A model generated the notes under the pieces. That model was not told the origin of the DNA. It was given only the letters and a program-made list of their open reading frames with translations, and made no database searches. From Dryocola sp031988645 (GTDB lineage: Bacteria > Pseudomonadota > Gammaproteobacteria > Enterobacterales > Enterobacteriaceae): a stretch of DNA of 64,000 bases. Made by a program: the position numbers and the translations under genes. The DNA is taken from positions 620,001 to 684,000 of the forward strand of contig NZ_CP150452.1 in NCBI RefSeq assembly GCF_051307045.1, written 5' to 3'. Positions 24,679 to 34,725 of the stretch are shown here, piece after piece; position 1 is the stretch's first letter, and each line of letters starts with the position of its first letter.

Positions 24679-26530
24679 CCATAGCATGATTCAGGCGCTG
24701 ATCTATCTCGGCTCCGCCGCGCTGATCGTGCCGGTGGCGGTACGGCTGGGCTTAGGTTCGGTGCTCGGCTACCTGATTGCCGGCTGCATCATCGGCCCCT
24801 GGGGGCTGCGGCTGGTGACGGACGCCGGGGCGATTTTGCATTTTGCAGAGATTGGCGTGGTGCTGATGCTGTTTGTCATCGGGCTGGAGCTGGATCCGCG
24901 TCGCCTGTGGACGCTGCGTGCCTCGGTGTTCGGCGGCGGATTGCTGCAAATGGCGGCCTGCGGGCTGTTACTCGGCTTATTCTGTACGCTGATGGGGCTG
25001 CGCTGGCAGGTGGCGATATTGATCGGCCTGACCCTTGCGCTCTCTTCCACGGCGATTGCTATGCAGGCCATGAACGAGCGTAACCTGACCATTTCGCAGA
25101 TGGGGCGCAGCGCCTTTGCGGTGCTGTTGTTCCAGGATATTGCCGCTATTCCGCTGGTGGCGATGATCCCGCTGCTGGCGAGCAGCGGCGCGACCACAAC
25201 TTTCGCCGCATTTTCTATTTCGGCCCTGAAGGTGGCAGGCGCGCTGGCGCTGGTGGTGGTACTTGGACGCTACGTTACGCGCCCGGTATTACGCTTTGTT
25301 GCCCGCTCCGGCCTGCGCGAGGTGTTCAGCGCCGTCGCGCTTTTCCTCGTCTTCGGTTTTGGCCTGCTGCTTGAAGAAGCCGGCTTGTCGATGGCGATGG
25401 GGGCGTTCCTGGCGGGAGTTTTACTGGCAAGTTCGGAATACCGTCACGCGCTGGAAAGCGATATCGAGCCGTTTAAGGGGCTGCTGCTTGGGCTGTTCTT
25501 TATCGGCGTCGGCATGTCGATAGACTTCGGCACGCTGGTGCAAAACCCGCTGCGCATTCTTGCGCTGCTGGCAGGCTTCCTGATTATCAAAACGCTGATG
25601 CTGTGGCTTATCGCCGGGCCTTTAAAAGTACCGCGTAAGCAGCGCGGCTGGTTTGCCGTTTTGCTGGGACAGGGCAGCGAGTTCGCCTTCGTGATTTTCG
25701 GCGCCGCAAGAATGGCGGAAGTGCTCGACGACGGCTGGGCGAAATCCCTTACGCTTGCCGTCGCGCTCTCCATGGCCGCAACGCCGCTGCTGCTGGTATT
25801 GCTCAGCCGCCTGGAAAAAGCGGGCAAAGAGCAGGCGCGCGAGGCGGATGAGATCGACGAAGAGCAGCCGCGGGTGATCGTTGCGGGCTTTGGCCGCTTC
25901 GGGCAGATCGCCGGCCGTTTGTTGCTCACCAGCGGCGTAAAAATGGTGGTGCTCGATCACGACCCGGATCATATCGAAACGCTGCGTAAATTCGGCACCA
26001 AAGTATTTTACGGCGACGCCACGCGCGTTGACCTGCTTGAGTCTGCCGGCGCGGCAAAAGCGGAAGTGCTGATCAACGCCATCGACGATCCCGATGCCAA
26101 TATCCAGCTTTCCGAACTGGCGCAGGAGCATTTCCCGCATCTGCAGGTTATCGCCAGGGCGCGGGACCTTGATCACTTTATCCGTCTGCGTCAGGCGGGC
26201 GTGGGGCAGCCGGAGCGTGAAACCTTTGAGAGCGCGCTGAAGGTGGGGCGCCGCGCGCTGGAAGGCCTGGGAGTGGGAAGCTATGAGGCGCGCGAGCGCG
26301 CCGATCATTTCCGGCGCTTCAATATGCAAATGGTGGAAGAGATGGTCGCCGCCGCGGATATGCCCGCCCGCGCAGACGTGCTTAAACGCACCAGCGCCAT
26401 GTTGACCGAAGTGATTAACGAAGACCGCGCGCATCTGAACGTTATCCAGCGGCACGGCTGGCAGGGAACGGAAGAAGGGGTTCATTCCGGCAGGCTGGCG
26501 GATGAGCCGCCAGCAAAACCTGAGAATTAA
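24671..26530 (+). CDS. kefC: Glutathione-regulated K+ efflux system KefC
   Basis: Potassium/proton antiporter of the CPA2 family, 619 residues (E. coli 620). About twelve hydrophobic helices fill residues 1-380, including GLELDPRRLW, the QDIAAIPLVAM helix and GQGSEFAFVIFGAA. The cytoplasmic RCK (TrkA-N) domain begins near residue 400 with VIVAGFGRFGQIAGRLL and binds glutathione or its adducts as well as nucleotide. Opening by glutathione adducts acidifies the cytoplasm. The gene ends at a good terminator. Confidence 0.96.
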   Translation: MDSHSMIQALIYLGSAALIVPVAVRLGLGSVLGYLIAGCIIGPWGLRLVTDAGAILHFAEIGVVLMLFVIGLELDPRRLWTLRASVFGGGLLQMAACGLLLGLFCTLMGLRWQVAILIGLTLALSSTAIAMQAMNERNLTISQMGRSAFAVLLFQDIAAIPLVAMIPLLASSGATTTFAAFSISALKVAGALALVVVLGRYVTRPVLRFVARSGLREVFSAVALFLVFGFGLLLEEAGLSMAMGAFLAGVLLASSEYRHALESDIEPFKGLLLGLFFIGVGMSIDFGTLVQNPLRILALLAGFLIIKTLMLWLIAGPLKVPRKQRGWFAVLLGQGSEFAFVIFGAARMAEVLDDGWAKSLTLAVALSMAATPLLLVLLSRLEKAGKEQAREADEIDEEQPRVIVAGFGRFGQIAGRLLLTSGVKMVVLDHDPDHIETLRKFGTKVFYGDATRVDLLESAGAAKAEVLINAIDDPDANIQLSELAQEHFPHLQVIARARDLDHFIRLRQAGVGQPERETFESALKVGRRALEGLGVGSYEARERADHFRRFNMQMVEEMVAAADMPARADVLKRTSAMLTEVINEDRAHLNVIQRHGWQGTEEGVHSGRLADEPPAKPEN

Positions 26531-26536
26531 GACAAT

Positions 26537-26562
26537 ATGCTCCCTGACGGGAGCATTTTTTT
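26537..26562. terminator. Terminator between kefC and the LysE-type gene
   Basis: ATGCTCCC-TGAC-GGGAGCAT followed by seven T; it overlaps the stop of the convergent exporter gene. Confidence 0.85.
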
Positions 26563-27175
26563 AGCTCAGCGCGACCTTAATTCCCAGCGCAACCAGCATT
26601 CCGCCCAGCAGCTTATCAACTATTTTCTGCGCCTTTGCGAGGCCAAGGCGTACCGGCGCGCTCTGGATTAACACCACCAGCAGCGGCCACCAGATAACGG
26701 AGAGCATAAGGATAACGCCCGCATACCACATTTTATCCAGCATGCCGGAATTGACGCTTAACACCTGGGTGAAAATCGACAGGAAGAACAGCGTGGCTTT
26801 GGGATTGAGCAGGTTGCACAGGTAGCCCTGCAAAAAGGCTTTTTTGAGCGTGGTTTCCTGACGGGCAATCTGGCTGACGTCCATTTTGCTGCCGCCGCGG
26901 GAGAACAGAGCGTGCAGGCCAACCCAGACTAAATACGCCGCGCCGGCGTATTTCAGCAGGCCGAACAGCCACGGAGTGGTGGTAATGACGACGGCGAGAC
27001 CGGCGACGCAGTAGGTCATATGCGTGGCCACGCCGCTTATTACCCCAAGGGAGGTCATCATTGCCGCCGAACGCGTGTAGCGAGCGGCGTTTTTTATCAC
27101 CAGGAAGAAATCAGGACCGGGGGAGAGCATGCCCAACGTGGCAATGGTGGCGACAAAAAGAGTGGTTTCCAGCAT
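26561..27175 (-). CDS. LysE/RhtB-family amino acid exporter
   Basis: Inner-membrane exporter of the LysE/RhtB type, 204 residues when started at MLETTLF (27175). Family motifs: GMLSPGPDFFLV at the first helix, a second helix TSLGVISGVATH, and NLLNPKATLFFLSIF in the middle, with six hydrophobic segments. The frame is open upstream to 27427, but this part is not hydrophobic in the family manner and overlaps the folA promoter area; the Shine-Dalgarno sequence before the chosen ATG is weak. The substrate, probably an amino acid or derivative, is not readable. Confidence 0.85.
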   Translation of the reverse strand: MLETTLFVATIATLGMLSPGPDFFLVIKNAARYTRSAAMMTSLGVISGVATHMTYCVAGLAVVITTTPWLFGLLKYAGAAYLVWVGLHALFSRGGSKMDVSQIARQETTLKKAFLQGYLCNLLNPKATLFFLSIFTQVLSVNSGMLDKMWYAGVILMLSVIWWPLLVVLIQSAPVRLGLAKAQKIVDKLLGGMLVALGIKVALS

Positions 27176-27445
27176 GACGAAGTCCAGCGCAGAGAATAAA
27201 AGCAAACTATACCTCAGCCATTGCATAAACTTATAGTGGCCGCCGTGACGGATAAGCGCTATTTCAACGATCGCCTGAGAAATTTTTGCTAACCCTTTGT
27301 TCGTATTAGGGCAAGGAAGAAAGCACTCTTTGCCCAAGGTAGCAGAACAAAAATAATTTTTGTCGCGAAGGGTAAGGGCAGTCGACGAAAGAATGCGCTT
27401 TACGTATAGTGGCGGCAATTTTTTCACCAGCCTTGGGTTAACAGA

Positions 27446-27925
27446 ATGATCAGTCTGATTGCTGCTTTAGCGGTAGATCGCGTTATTGGCATGGAAAACG
27501 CCATGCCCTGGAACTTACCGGCCGATCTGGCCTGGTTTAAACGTAATACGTTAAATAAACCGGTCGTGATGGGACGTTTGACATGGGAATCTATTGGCCG
27601 CCCGTTACCCGGCCGCAAGAACATCGTTATCAGCAGCAAACCGGGCACTGACGATCGCGTCGAGTGGGTCGGCTCCGTTGATGAGGCGATCAAAGCCTGC
27701 GGCGATGCCGAAGAGATCATGGTGATTGGCGGCGGGCGCGTCTATGAGCAGTTCCTGCCGAAAGCTCAGCGCCTGTACCTGACGCATATTGATGCGGAAG
27801 TGGAAGGCGACACGCACTTCCCTGATTACGATCCGGACGAGTGGCAGTCAACGTTCAGCGAATTCCACGACGCCGACGAGAACAACTCGCACGGCTACTG
27901 TTTCGAAGTGCTGGAACGTCGCTAA
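27446..27925 (+). CDS. folA: Dihydrofolate reductase
   Basis: Reduces dihydrofolate to tetrahydrofolate with NADPH; target of trimethoprim. 159 residues, identical length to E. coli FolA. MISLIAALAVDRVIGMENAMPWNLPADLAWFK-type start with the substrate aspartate at about 27, and GRLTWESIGRPLPGRKNIV and MVIGGGRVYEQFLP follow. Residue 45 is Leu where E. coli has His (GRHTWES). No known resistance change stands out by eye. Confidence 0.97.
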   Translation: MISLIAALAVDRVIGMENAMPWNLPADLAWFKRNTLNKPVVMGRLTWESIGRPLPGRKNIVISSKPGTDDRVEWVGSVDEAIKACGDAEEIMVIGGGRVYEQFLPKAQRLYLTHIDAEVEGDTHFPDYDPDEWQSTFSEFHDADENNSHGYCFEVLERR

Positions 27926-27929
27926 AAGT

Positions 27930-27959
27930 AAAAAGCCCGGTATTAACCGGGCTTTTTTT
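27930..27959. terminator. Bidirectional terminator folA/apaH
   Basis: AAAAGCCCGG-TATTAA-CCGGGCTTTT with seven T on one side and an A-rich run on the other; it serves the convergent genes folA and apaH. Confidence 0.88.
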
Positions 27960-28809
27960 ATGACGCTACGGCCGTTTCGCCGCCGCCGAGTTCGGCTTTG
28001 CGATTCGACGGCTGAACAAAATACGTTTTATCTTCCCAGCGCAGGCAGGTTAGCTCTCCGCCCCAGCAGCAGCCGGTATCCAGCCCGTAAACGCCTTCCG
28101 GCGTCCCCTTGCCTTCAAGGGAGGCCCAATGGCCAAAGATGACTGACCAGGCATCCGTCACCGGCCCTGGAATAGCAAACCAGGGTTTAAGCGGCGCAGG
28201 CGCGCTTTCCGGCGTGTCTTTGCAGTACATATCCAGCTGGCCGTTCGGGAAGCAGTAGCGCATACGGGTAAGGGCGTTGGTAATAAAACGCAGGCGGGCG
28301 AGGCCGCTAAGCTCCTGCGACCAGTTGTTTGGCATATCGCCATACATGGCGTCGAGAAACAGCGGATAGCTGTCGCTTGAAAGCACCGCCTCCACGTCCC
28401 GGGCGCAGGCGATAGCCGTATCGATATCCCACTGCGGAGTGATCCCGGCATGCGCCATAACCAGCTTTTTCTCTTCGTCGACCTGAATCAACGGCTGGCG
28501 GCGCAGCCAGTTGAGCAGCTCGTCCGCGTCCGGCGCTTCAAGCAGCTGTGAGACGCGATCTTTCGGCTTGTTGCGGCTGATGCCGGCGTAAACCGCCAGC
28601 AGGTGCAGGTCATGGTTGCCAAGCACCATGCGCACGCTGTCGCCCAGATCGCGGACGTAGCGCAACACTTCAAGCGAGCCCGGCCCCCGCGCGACAAGAT
28701 CGCCCGTAAGCCATAAGGTATCTTTGCCAGGCGTAAACTCAACCTGCTGCAGTAGGGCTATGAGTTCATCGTAGCAACCGTGAACGTCGCCAATCAGGTA
28801 TGTAGACAT
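27958..28809 (-). CDS. apaH: Diadenosine tetraphosphatase ApaH
   Basis: Hydrolyses Ap4A symmetrically to two ADP and removes NpnN RNA caps. 283 residues (E. coli 280) from the ATG at 28809, giving MSTYLIGDVHGCYDE. The metallophosphatase motifs GDVHG, GDLVARGP and GNHDLHLL are all present near residues 7-70, with a conserved histidine in MAHAGI. It follows apaG after four bases and is the last gene of the lptD-surA-pdxA-rsmA-apaG-apaH series. Confidence 0.96.
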   Translation of the reverse strand: MSTYLIGDVHGCYDELIALLQQVEFTPGKDTLWLTGDLVARGPGSLEVLRYVRDLGDSVRMVLGNHDLHLLAVYAGISRNKPKDRVSQLLEAPDADELLNWLRRQPLIQVDEEKKLVMAHAGITPQWDIDTAIACARDVEAVLSSDSYPLFLDAMYGDMPNNWSQELSGLARLRFITNALTRMRYCFPNGQLDMYCKDTPESAPAPLKPWFAIPGPVTDAWSVIFGHWASLEGKGTPEGVYGLDTGCCWGGELTCLRWEDKTYFVQPSNRKAELGGGETAVAS

Positions 28810-28813
28810 CGTA

Positions 28814-29191
28814 TCAGTGAATGAAGGCTGGAATGGCCAGACGGAAGACGGGAATGGCGACGCGGAAAGCCTCGCCCTGAGAATCGACCATTTCGTAATG
28901 GCCCTGCATGGTGCCCAGCGGCGTTTCAAGCACCGCGCCGCTGGTATAGCTGTATTCGTTGCCCGGCTCGATATGGGGCTGGACGCCGACGACGCCTTCG
29001 CCCTGCACCTCGGTTTCATGGCCGTTGCCGTTGGTAATAAGCCAGTAACGGCCAAGCAGCTGCACCGGCGTTCGCCCCAGGTTGCGGATGGTTACGGTAT
29101 AAGCAAAGACGAAACGTTCGTTCTCGGGGGAGGACTGGGATTCGATATAAACGCTCTGTACCTGAACGCATACGCGGGGCGAATTTAACAT
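28814..29191 (-). CDS. apaG: ApaG protein
   Basis: 125-residue ApaG/DUF525 beta-sandwich protein, same size as E. coli ApaG. Recognised by VQSVYIESQSSPENERFVFAYTVTI and the GEGVVGVQPHIEPG segment. Cytoplasmic, function uncertain; it is linked to magnesium and cobalt phenotypes in Salmonella. It starts two bases after the rsmA stop, within the operon. Confidence 0.95.
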   Translation of the reverse strand: MLNSPRVCVQVQSVYIESQSSPENERFVFAYTVTIRNLGRTPVQLLGRYWLITNGNGHETEVQGEGVVGVQPHIEPGNEYSYTSGAVLETPLGTMQGHYEMVDSQGEAFRVAIPVFRLAIPAFIH

Positions 29192-29193
29192 CG

Positions 29194-30018
29194 TTAACTC
29201 TCCTTCGGCTGCTGCGGGTTTTCAGCCAGATAGTTTGCCAGCCGGCAATACTGGGCGACCGAGATGTTCTCAGCGCGCAGGGTCGCATCGACACCCAGTT
29301 CCGCCATGACCTCTGCGCTGAACAGATGACCCAGGCTGTTGCGAATCGTTTTACGGCGCTTGTTAAACGCTTCCGTAGTAATGCGGCTTAACACGCGCAG
29401 CTCTTTTACCGGGTGCGGTATCGTCGCATGAGGAATCAGGCGTACGACCGCCGAATCCACTTTCGGCGCGGGCGTGAAGGCCGTTGGCGGCACTTCGAGC
29501 ACCGGGATAACGTTGCAGTAGTATTGCGCCATTACCGATAAACGACCATACGCCTTACTGTTTGGGCCCGCAACCAGACGATTCACCACTTCTTTTTGCA
29601 GCATGAAATGCATGTCCGCAATGGCATCAGTATAGCTAAAGAGATGGAACATCAAGGGCGTAGAGATGTTATACGGCAGGTTGCCGAATACGCGCAGCGG
29701 CTGGCCGATTTTTTTGGACAGCTCGCCAAAGTCCATGGTCATGGCATCCTGCTGATAAATCGTCAGCTTAGGGGCCAGGAAAGGATGCGTCTGCAGGCGG
29801 GCCGCCAGATCGCGGTCGAGTTCGATAACGGTCATTTCGTCCAGGCGTTCACCCACAGGCTCGGTTAATGCACCGAGGCCGGGGCCGATTTCAACCATCG
29901 CCTGGCCTTTCTGCGGATTAATAGCGGAAACAATACTGTCGATAACGAACTGGTCATTAAGGAAGTTTTGTCCAAAACGTTTACGGGCAAGGTGGCCCTG
30001 GTGGACGCGAGTATTCAT
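29194..30018 (-). CDS. rsmA: 16S rRNA dimethyladenosine transferase RsmA
   Basis: SAM-dependent methyltransferase that dimethylates A1518 and A1519 of 16S rRNA during 30S maturation (KsgA). 274 residues (E. coli 273). RFGQNFLND, the SAM motif VEIGPGLGALT and the catalytic NLPYNIS are visible; the C-terminal RNA-binding part contains TTEAFNKRRKTIRN. It overlaps pdxA by four bases. Confidence 0.97.
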   Translation of the reverse strand: MNTRVHQGHLARKRFGQNFLNDQFVIDSIVSAINPQKGQAMVEIGPGLGALTEPVGERLDEMTVIELDRDLAARLQTHPFLAPKLTIYQQDAMTMDFGELSKKIGQPLRVFGNLPYNISTPLMFHLFSYTDAIADMHFMLQKEVVNRLVAGPNSKAYGRLSVMAQYYCNVIPVLEVPPTAFTPAPKVDSAVVRLIPHATIPHPVKELRVLSRITTEAFNKRRKTIRNSLGHLFSAEVMAELGVDATLRAENISVAQYCRLANYLAENPQQPKES

Positions 30019-31004
30019 TGAGTATTAGCAATCATTTTGATGGCGAGATTAAGCGCCGTAATAAAACTGCCGACGTCGGCTTTTCCCCGGGCTGCAAGTT
30101 CAAGAGCGGTCCCGTGGTCAACCGAGGTGCGGATAAAAGGTAAGCCTAAGGTGATATTCACCGCGCGGCCAAAGCCCTGGTATTTTAATACCGGCAGGCC
30201 CTGGTCGTGATACATCGCCAGTACCGCATCGGCGTGGTCGAGATACTTAGGCTGAAAAAGCGTATCAGCCGGCAGCGGGCCTGAGAGGTTCATCCCCTGC
30301 GCGCGCATCTCTTCGAGTACCGGAATAATGGTATCAATCTCTTCGGTGCCCATATGGCCGCCTTCTCCCGCATGGGGATTGAGGCCGCATACCAGCACGT
30401 GAGGCCGCGCAATACCAAACTTAGTTTGCAGGTCATGATACAGGATAGAGATTATCTGGCGTAATAAATCTGGCGTGACGGCATCGCTAATCGCTTTGAG
30501 CGGCAGATGCGTCGTTGCCAGCGCCACCCGCAGCTCTTCGGTTGCCAGCATCATCACCACTTTTTCGCTGTGCGAGCGTTCTTCAAAAAATTCCGTATGG
30601 CCGATAAACGGGATGCCGGCGTCGTTGATGATGCCTTTGTGCACCGGCCCGGTAATCAACGCCGCAAACTCACCGTTAAGGCAGCCATCGCAGGCGCGGG
30701 CCAGCGTTTCTACAACATAAGCGCTGTTACGCACGTCCAGCTGGCCGGGCACGACAGGGGCGCGCAGAGCGAGCGGCAGGATGGTTAAGGTTCCCGCGGC
30801 CTGAGGCGCGGCCGGCAGATGAGGCTGATAAGGCTGAAGGACAAGCGGCAGGCCGAGCAGGGCTGCTCGTTCAAGCAGGAGTTCAGGGGCTGCGCAGACG
30901 ACCAGTTCAACAGGCCAGTCGCGCTGCGCGAGCGCGACGACCAGGTCGGGACCAATCCCGGCGGGTTCGCCGGGAGTAAGGGTCACGCGAAAGACATTAG
31001 CCAT
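30015..31004 (-). CDS. pdxA: 4-hydroxythreonine-4-phosphate dehydrogenase
   Basis: NAD-dependent enzyme of pyridoxal phosphate synthesis, 329 residues as in E. coli. TPGEPAGIGPDLVV at the N-terminus, ITGPVHKG, THLPLKAI, CGLNPHAGEGGHMG and MYHDQGLPVLKY hold the substrate- and metal-binding residues. It overlaps rsmA downstream by four bases and the surA stop upstream by eight bases. Confidence 0.97.
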   Translation of the reverse strand: MANVFRVTLTPGEPAGIGPDLVVALAQRDWPVELVVCAAPELLLERAALLGLPLVLQPYQPHLPAAPQAAGTLTILPLALRAPVVPGQLDVRNSAYVVETLARACDGCLNGEFAALITGPVHKGIINDAGIPFIGHTEFFEERSHSEKVVMMLATEELRVALATTHLPLKAISDAVTPDLLRQIISILYHDLQTKFGIARPHVLVCGLNPHAGEGGHMGTEEIDTIIPVLEEMRAQGMNLSGPLPADTLFQPKYLDHADAVLAMYHDQGLPVLKYQGFGRAVNITLGLPFIRTSVDHGTALELAARGKADVGSFITALNLAIKMIANTQ

Positions 31005-32290
31005 TGCTGCCGTTAATCTTCACGTAAGCGCCGGCACGCTGTTCCTGCATCCAGGTCTGCGCTTCTTCGGAGAACTTACGGTTAAACAGCATGCGGTACG
31101 CGCGATCTTTCTGCGCCGCGTCGGTCTTGTCGACCTTGCGGGTATCCAGCAGTTCAATCAAATGCCAGCCGAAGGAAGAGTGCACCGGCGCGCTGGTCTG
31201 GCCTTTGCCGAGTTTCATGATGGCGTCGCGGAAGGCCGGATCGTAGACGTCCGGAGAAGACCAGCCGAGATCGCCGCCCTGATTAGCGGAGCCAGGATCG
31301 TCAGAGAACTCTTTTGCGGCCTTATCAAAGGTGGTTTTGCCACTCTTAATATCGGCTGCGATTTGCTCAAGCTTCAGACGCGCCTGCTGATCGGTCAGGA
31401 TCGGCGACGGCTTAAGCAGAATGTGACGGGCATGCACTTCGGTTACGGAAACGCTTTGGCTCTGGCCGCGCAGATCGTTCACCTTCAGGATGTGGAAGCC
31501 CACGCCGGAACGCACCGGCCCGATGACGTCACCTTTTTTCGCGGTGGACAGCGCCTGGGCGAAAATTGACGGCAGCTCCTGGATACGGCCCCAGCCCATC
31601 TGGCCGCCTTTCAGCGCCTGCTGGTCGGCTGAATAGGTGATAGCAAGCTTGCCGAAGTCCGCGCCGTTTTGCGCCTGCGAAACGATATCACGCGCCTGTT
31701 TCTCCGCTTCGTCAACCTGATCGGAGGTTGGGTTTTCCGGCAGCGGGATCAGGATGTGGCTCAGGTTCAGCTCCGTGCTGCTGTCGTTCTGGCTGCCGAC
31801 CTGCTGCGCCAGAGAATCAACCTCCTGCGGCAGAATGGTGACGCGACGGCGCACTTCGTTATTGCGCACCTCGGAGATGGTCATCTCTTTACGAATCTGT
31901 TCGCGATAGGTGCTGTAATTGATGCCGTCATAGGCCAGACGGCTACGCATCTGATCCATGCTCATTTTGTTCTGCGCGGCAATGTCCGCAATCGCTTTAT
32001 CAAGCTGCTCGTCGGTGATTTTCACGCCCATTTTCTGGCCCATCTGCAGGACTATCTGGTCCATGATCAGACGTTCCAGGATCTGATGGCGCAGCGTGTT
32101 GTCATCCGGCAGCTGCTGGGCCCGCTTGTTGAGCATTGAGTTTTACCGATTGCATTAAGCCATCGACATCGCTTTCAAGGACTACGCCGTTGTTTACTAC
32201 GGCTGCTACTTTGTCGACCACTTGTGGCGCCGCGAAGGTAGTATTCGCCGCCAGGGCGATACCAAGAAGCAGCGTTCTCCAGTTCTTCAT
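30997..32290 (-). pseudogene. surA: Periplasmic chaperone SurA, interrupted by one extra base
   Basis: Outer-membrane protein chaperone and peptidyl-prolyl isomerase. The start MKNWRTLLLGIALAANTTFA with a Sec signal peptide is in one frame from 32290; after about residue 55 (SVKLNAQQA) the continuation QQLPDDNTLRHQ lies in another frame that reaches 30997. The extra base is in GGGCCC at 32118-32123. Correcting it gives about 430 residues (E. coli 428). Two parvulin domains with SHILIPLPENPT and ARHILLKPSPI are intact. It lies between lptD, whose product it helps to assemble, and pdxA. Read error is more likely than gene loss. Confidence 0.93.
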
Positions 32291-32346
32291 ACTTTTTCCA
32301 TTTTTACTTAGCCGCAAAGCGGATTACGTTTTCAAGTCAAAGTGAA

Positions 32347-34725
32347 TTACATCGAGCTTTGATACGGCAGAGTGTTAGAACGCAACATCTGCTGTGTGCC
32401 CAGGCCATAGTTCGAACTCAGGCCGCGTAACTCGATGTTAAAGCCGAATACGTTGTCGTATTTGCTTTGATTGTCTTCCCAGCCGTTAATTTTACGCTCG
32501 TAGCCGACGCGAATAGCATAACAGCATGAGCTGTACTGCACGGCAAGCAGGGAGTCTGCCACCTGTTGCGCGTTGGTGTCGTAGTAGTACGCGCCGACAA
32601 CCGACCAGCGATCGACAACCGGCCAGCTTGCCGTCATACCCACCTGCGAAATGCCTTTTTTATATTGGCTTGCCGTCGCAAAGCTCGGCAGCGTTGCCTG
32701 AATATATTCCGGGCTGGCATAGCGGTAGTTCAGCTGCACCATACGGTCGACGTCGCGACGATATTCAATCACGCCGTTACCGGTCGCAACGTTATCAAGA
32801 CGCGCGTCGTATTGCAGGCCGCCGCGTAAATTCCAGCGGTCGGTTACGCGCCAGTAGGTGTCACCCGCCCAGACCACGGAGCCCGTCTGCTTATCCTTCT
32901 CCCAGTTGATATTATCATCGCCGGTACGCGACTGGGTGAAGTAGTAGATTTGACCCGCAGAAACGTTAAAACGTTCAATCGACGCATCATCATAAATACG
33001 CGAGGTTAAGCCGGTAGTAACCTGGTTTGCGGAGGCAATACGGTCCAGACCGCCATAGGTTCTGTCGCGGAACAGGCCGTTATAGTCGGACTGCAGCAGG
33101 GACGAGTCATAGTTATTAATATTGCTCTGATCTTTATAAGGGACATAAAGATACTGAGCGCGCGGTTCCAGAGTTTGCGTCCAGCCGGCGACCGAGTCCA
33201 TATCGCGGTCGAAAATCAGCTTACCGTCCATTTTGAACTGCGGCAGGGTACGGTTAACGGTTCCGTCGAGCTTGTTGGCCGCGGCAAGGCTGGTTGCGCT
33301 ATTTCTGACGTAGTAGCGGTACTCATCCAGGTTGGTCTGCTGATAATGCGTAGCCATGACCTTGGCTTCGGTATTCAGGCTTGCCCAGCCGTTGGATAAC
33401 GGCAGGCTGATTGTTGGCTCTACGTGCAGACGCGTGGCTTCCGGCAGGTTTTCATTCACGTTGGTGAATTTTACTGCCTGGCCGTAGATGCGCGTATCGA
33501 AAGGCCCGACGTCATTCTGGTAGTAGTTGACGTCCAACTGCGGTTCGGCACGGTAGGAGTTACGCGTACGCTGGGAATCAAACACCTGGAACTGCTTGCT
33601 TGAAATCGTTGCGTCAAAGTTTTGCACAGCATAGCCGACGCTGAATTTTTGCGTCGCGTAGCCGTCGGTGCTGGAGCCGTACTGCGAGGTGAAGTCATTA
33701 AAATACTTATCATCGCTGACTTTGGTGTAGTCGACGTTGAAGCGCCAGACCTGATCCATAACGCCGCTATGGCGCCAGTAGAATAGCCAGCGGCGATCGC
33801 TTTCACCGGGCTGAACGCCAGACTCGTTTTTATACTCGTCGTCAGACGGCAGGTAGTCGAACTCCATCAGGCCGGCACCCGCCTGGGTCAGGTAACGGAA
33901 TTCATTCTGCCACTGGATGCCGCCGCGCTTATCGATATAGTGCGGCGTGATGGTGGCATCGAAGTTCGGCGCGATGTTCCAGTAGTACGGAAGCGAAAAC
34001 TCAAAGTAGTTCGTGGTGCTGTATTTCGCACTGGGAATCAGGAAGCCGGAGCGGCGTTTATCGCCGATCGGCAACTGCAAATAAGGGCTGTAGAACACCG
34101 GCACCGGGCCAAGCTTAAAGCGGGCGTTCCAGATTTCAGCGACCTGCTCTTCGCGGTCCTGAATCACTTCGCTTCCCACTACGCTCCAGGTGTTGGAGCC
34201 CGGCAGGCAGGAGGTGAAAGTCCCGTTATCAAGGATGGTGTAGCGGTTATTGCCGCGCTGTTTCATCACGTCGGCCGTGCCGCGGCCCTGGCGGTCGACC
34301 ATCTGGTAGTCGCCTTCCCAGACGTTGGTGTCCTTGGTGTTTAAGTTAGACCAGGCTTTAGGACCTTTCAGGATGACCTGATTGTCGTCGTAGTGCACAT
34401 TACCCAACGCGTCCACCGTACGTACGGGGTCGGGCTGTCCTTCGACCTGCTTTTGATGCAGCTGAACCTCATCGGATTGCAGACGACTGTTGCCTTGCTG
34501 AATATCCACGTTGCCGGTAAATACCGCGTTGTCAGGATAATCGCCTTTCGCATGGTCAGCATTAATCGTAACCGGCAGGTTATTCGTGTCGCCTGCGATC
34601 AACGGGCGATTATAGCTGGGTACGCCAAGCATACACTGCGAGGCAAGATCGGCAGCCAGACCTTGTTGGCTATAAAGCGCTGAGCCAATCAGGGTGGCCA
34701 GCAAGGTGGGAATACGTTTTTTCAT
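32347..34725 (-). CDS. lptD: LPS assembly protein LptD
   Basis: Outer-membrane beta-barrel that with LptE inserts lipopolysaccharide into the outer leaflet. 792 residues from the ATG at 34725 (MKKRIPTLLATLIG), chosen because a signal peptide begins there; the frame is open nine codons further. After the signal come the N-terminal periplasmic OstA jellyroll (about 60-200, DHAKGDYPDNAVFTGNVDI) and a barrel whose last strands include SSCCYAIRVGYERK, with the conserved C-terminal cysteine pair. N-terminal Cys near residue 31 (ASQCMLGV) is kept. First gene of the operon with surA. Confidence 0.96.
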   Translation of the reverse strand: MKKRIPTLLATLIGSALYSQQGLAADLASQCMLGVPSYNRPLIAGDTNNLPVTINADHAKGDYPDNAVFTGNVDIQQGNSRLQSDEVQLHQKQVEGQPDPVRTVDALGNVHYDDNQVILKGPKAWSNLNTKDTNVWEGDYQMVDRQGRGTADVMKQRGNNRYTILDNGTFTSCLPGSNTWSVVGSEVIQDREEQVAEIWNARFKLGPVPVFYSPYLQLPIGDKRRSGFLIPSAKYSTTNYFEFSLPYYWNIAPNFDATITPHYIDKRGGIQWQNEFRYLTQAGAGLMEFDYLPSDDEYKNESGVQPGESDRRWLFYWRHSGVMDQVWRFNVDYTKVSDDKYFNDFTSQYGSSTDGYATQKFSVGYAVQNFDATISSKQFQVFDSQRTRNSYRAEPQLDVNYYQNDVGPFDTRIYGQAVKFTNVNENLPEATRLHVEPTISLPLSNGWASLNTEAKVMATHYQQTNLDEYRYYVRNSATSLAAANKLDGTVNRTLPQFKMDGKLIFDRDMDSVAGWTQTLEPRAQYLYVPYKDQSNINNYDSSLLQSDYNGLFRDRTYGGLDRIASANQVTTGLTSRIYDDASIERFNVSAGQIYYFTQSRTGDDNINWEKDKQTGSVVWAGDTYWRVTDRWNLRGGLQYDARLDNVATGNGVIEYRRDVDRMVQLNYRYASPEYIQATLPSFATASQYKKGISQVGMTASWPVVDRWSVVGAYYYDTNAQQVADSLLAVQYSSCCYAIRVGYERKINGWEDNQSKYDNVFGFNIELRGLSSNYGLGTQQMLRSNTLPYQSSM

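Noticed and set aside
25622..26485. 287-codon minus-strand open frame opposite kefC
   Set aside because: Shadow of the well-supported kefC RCK domain.
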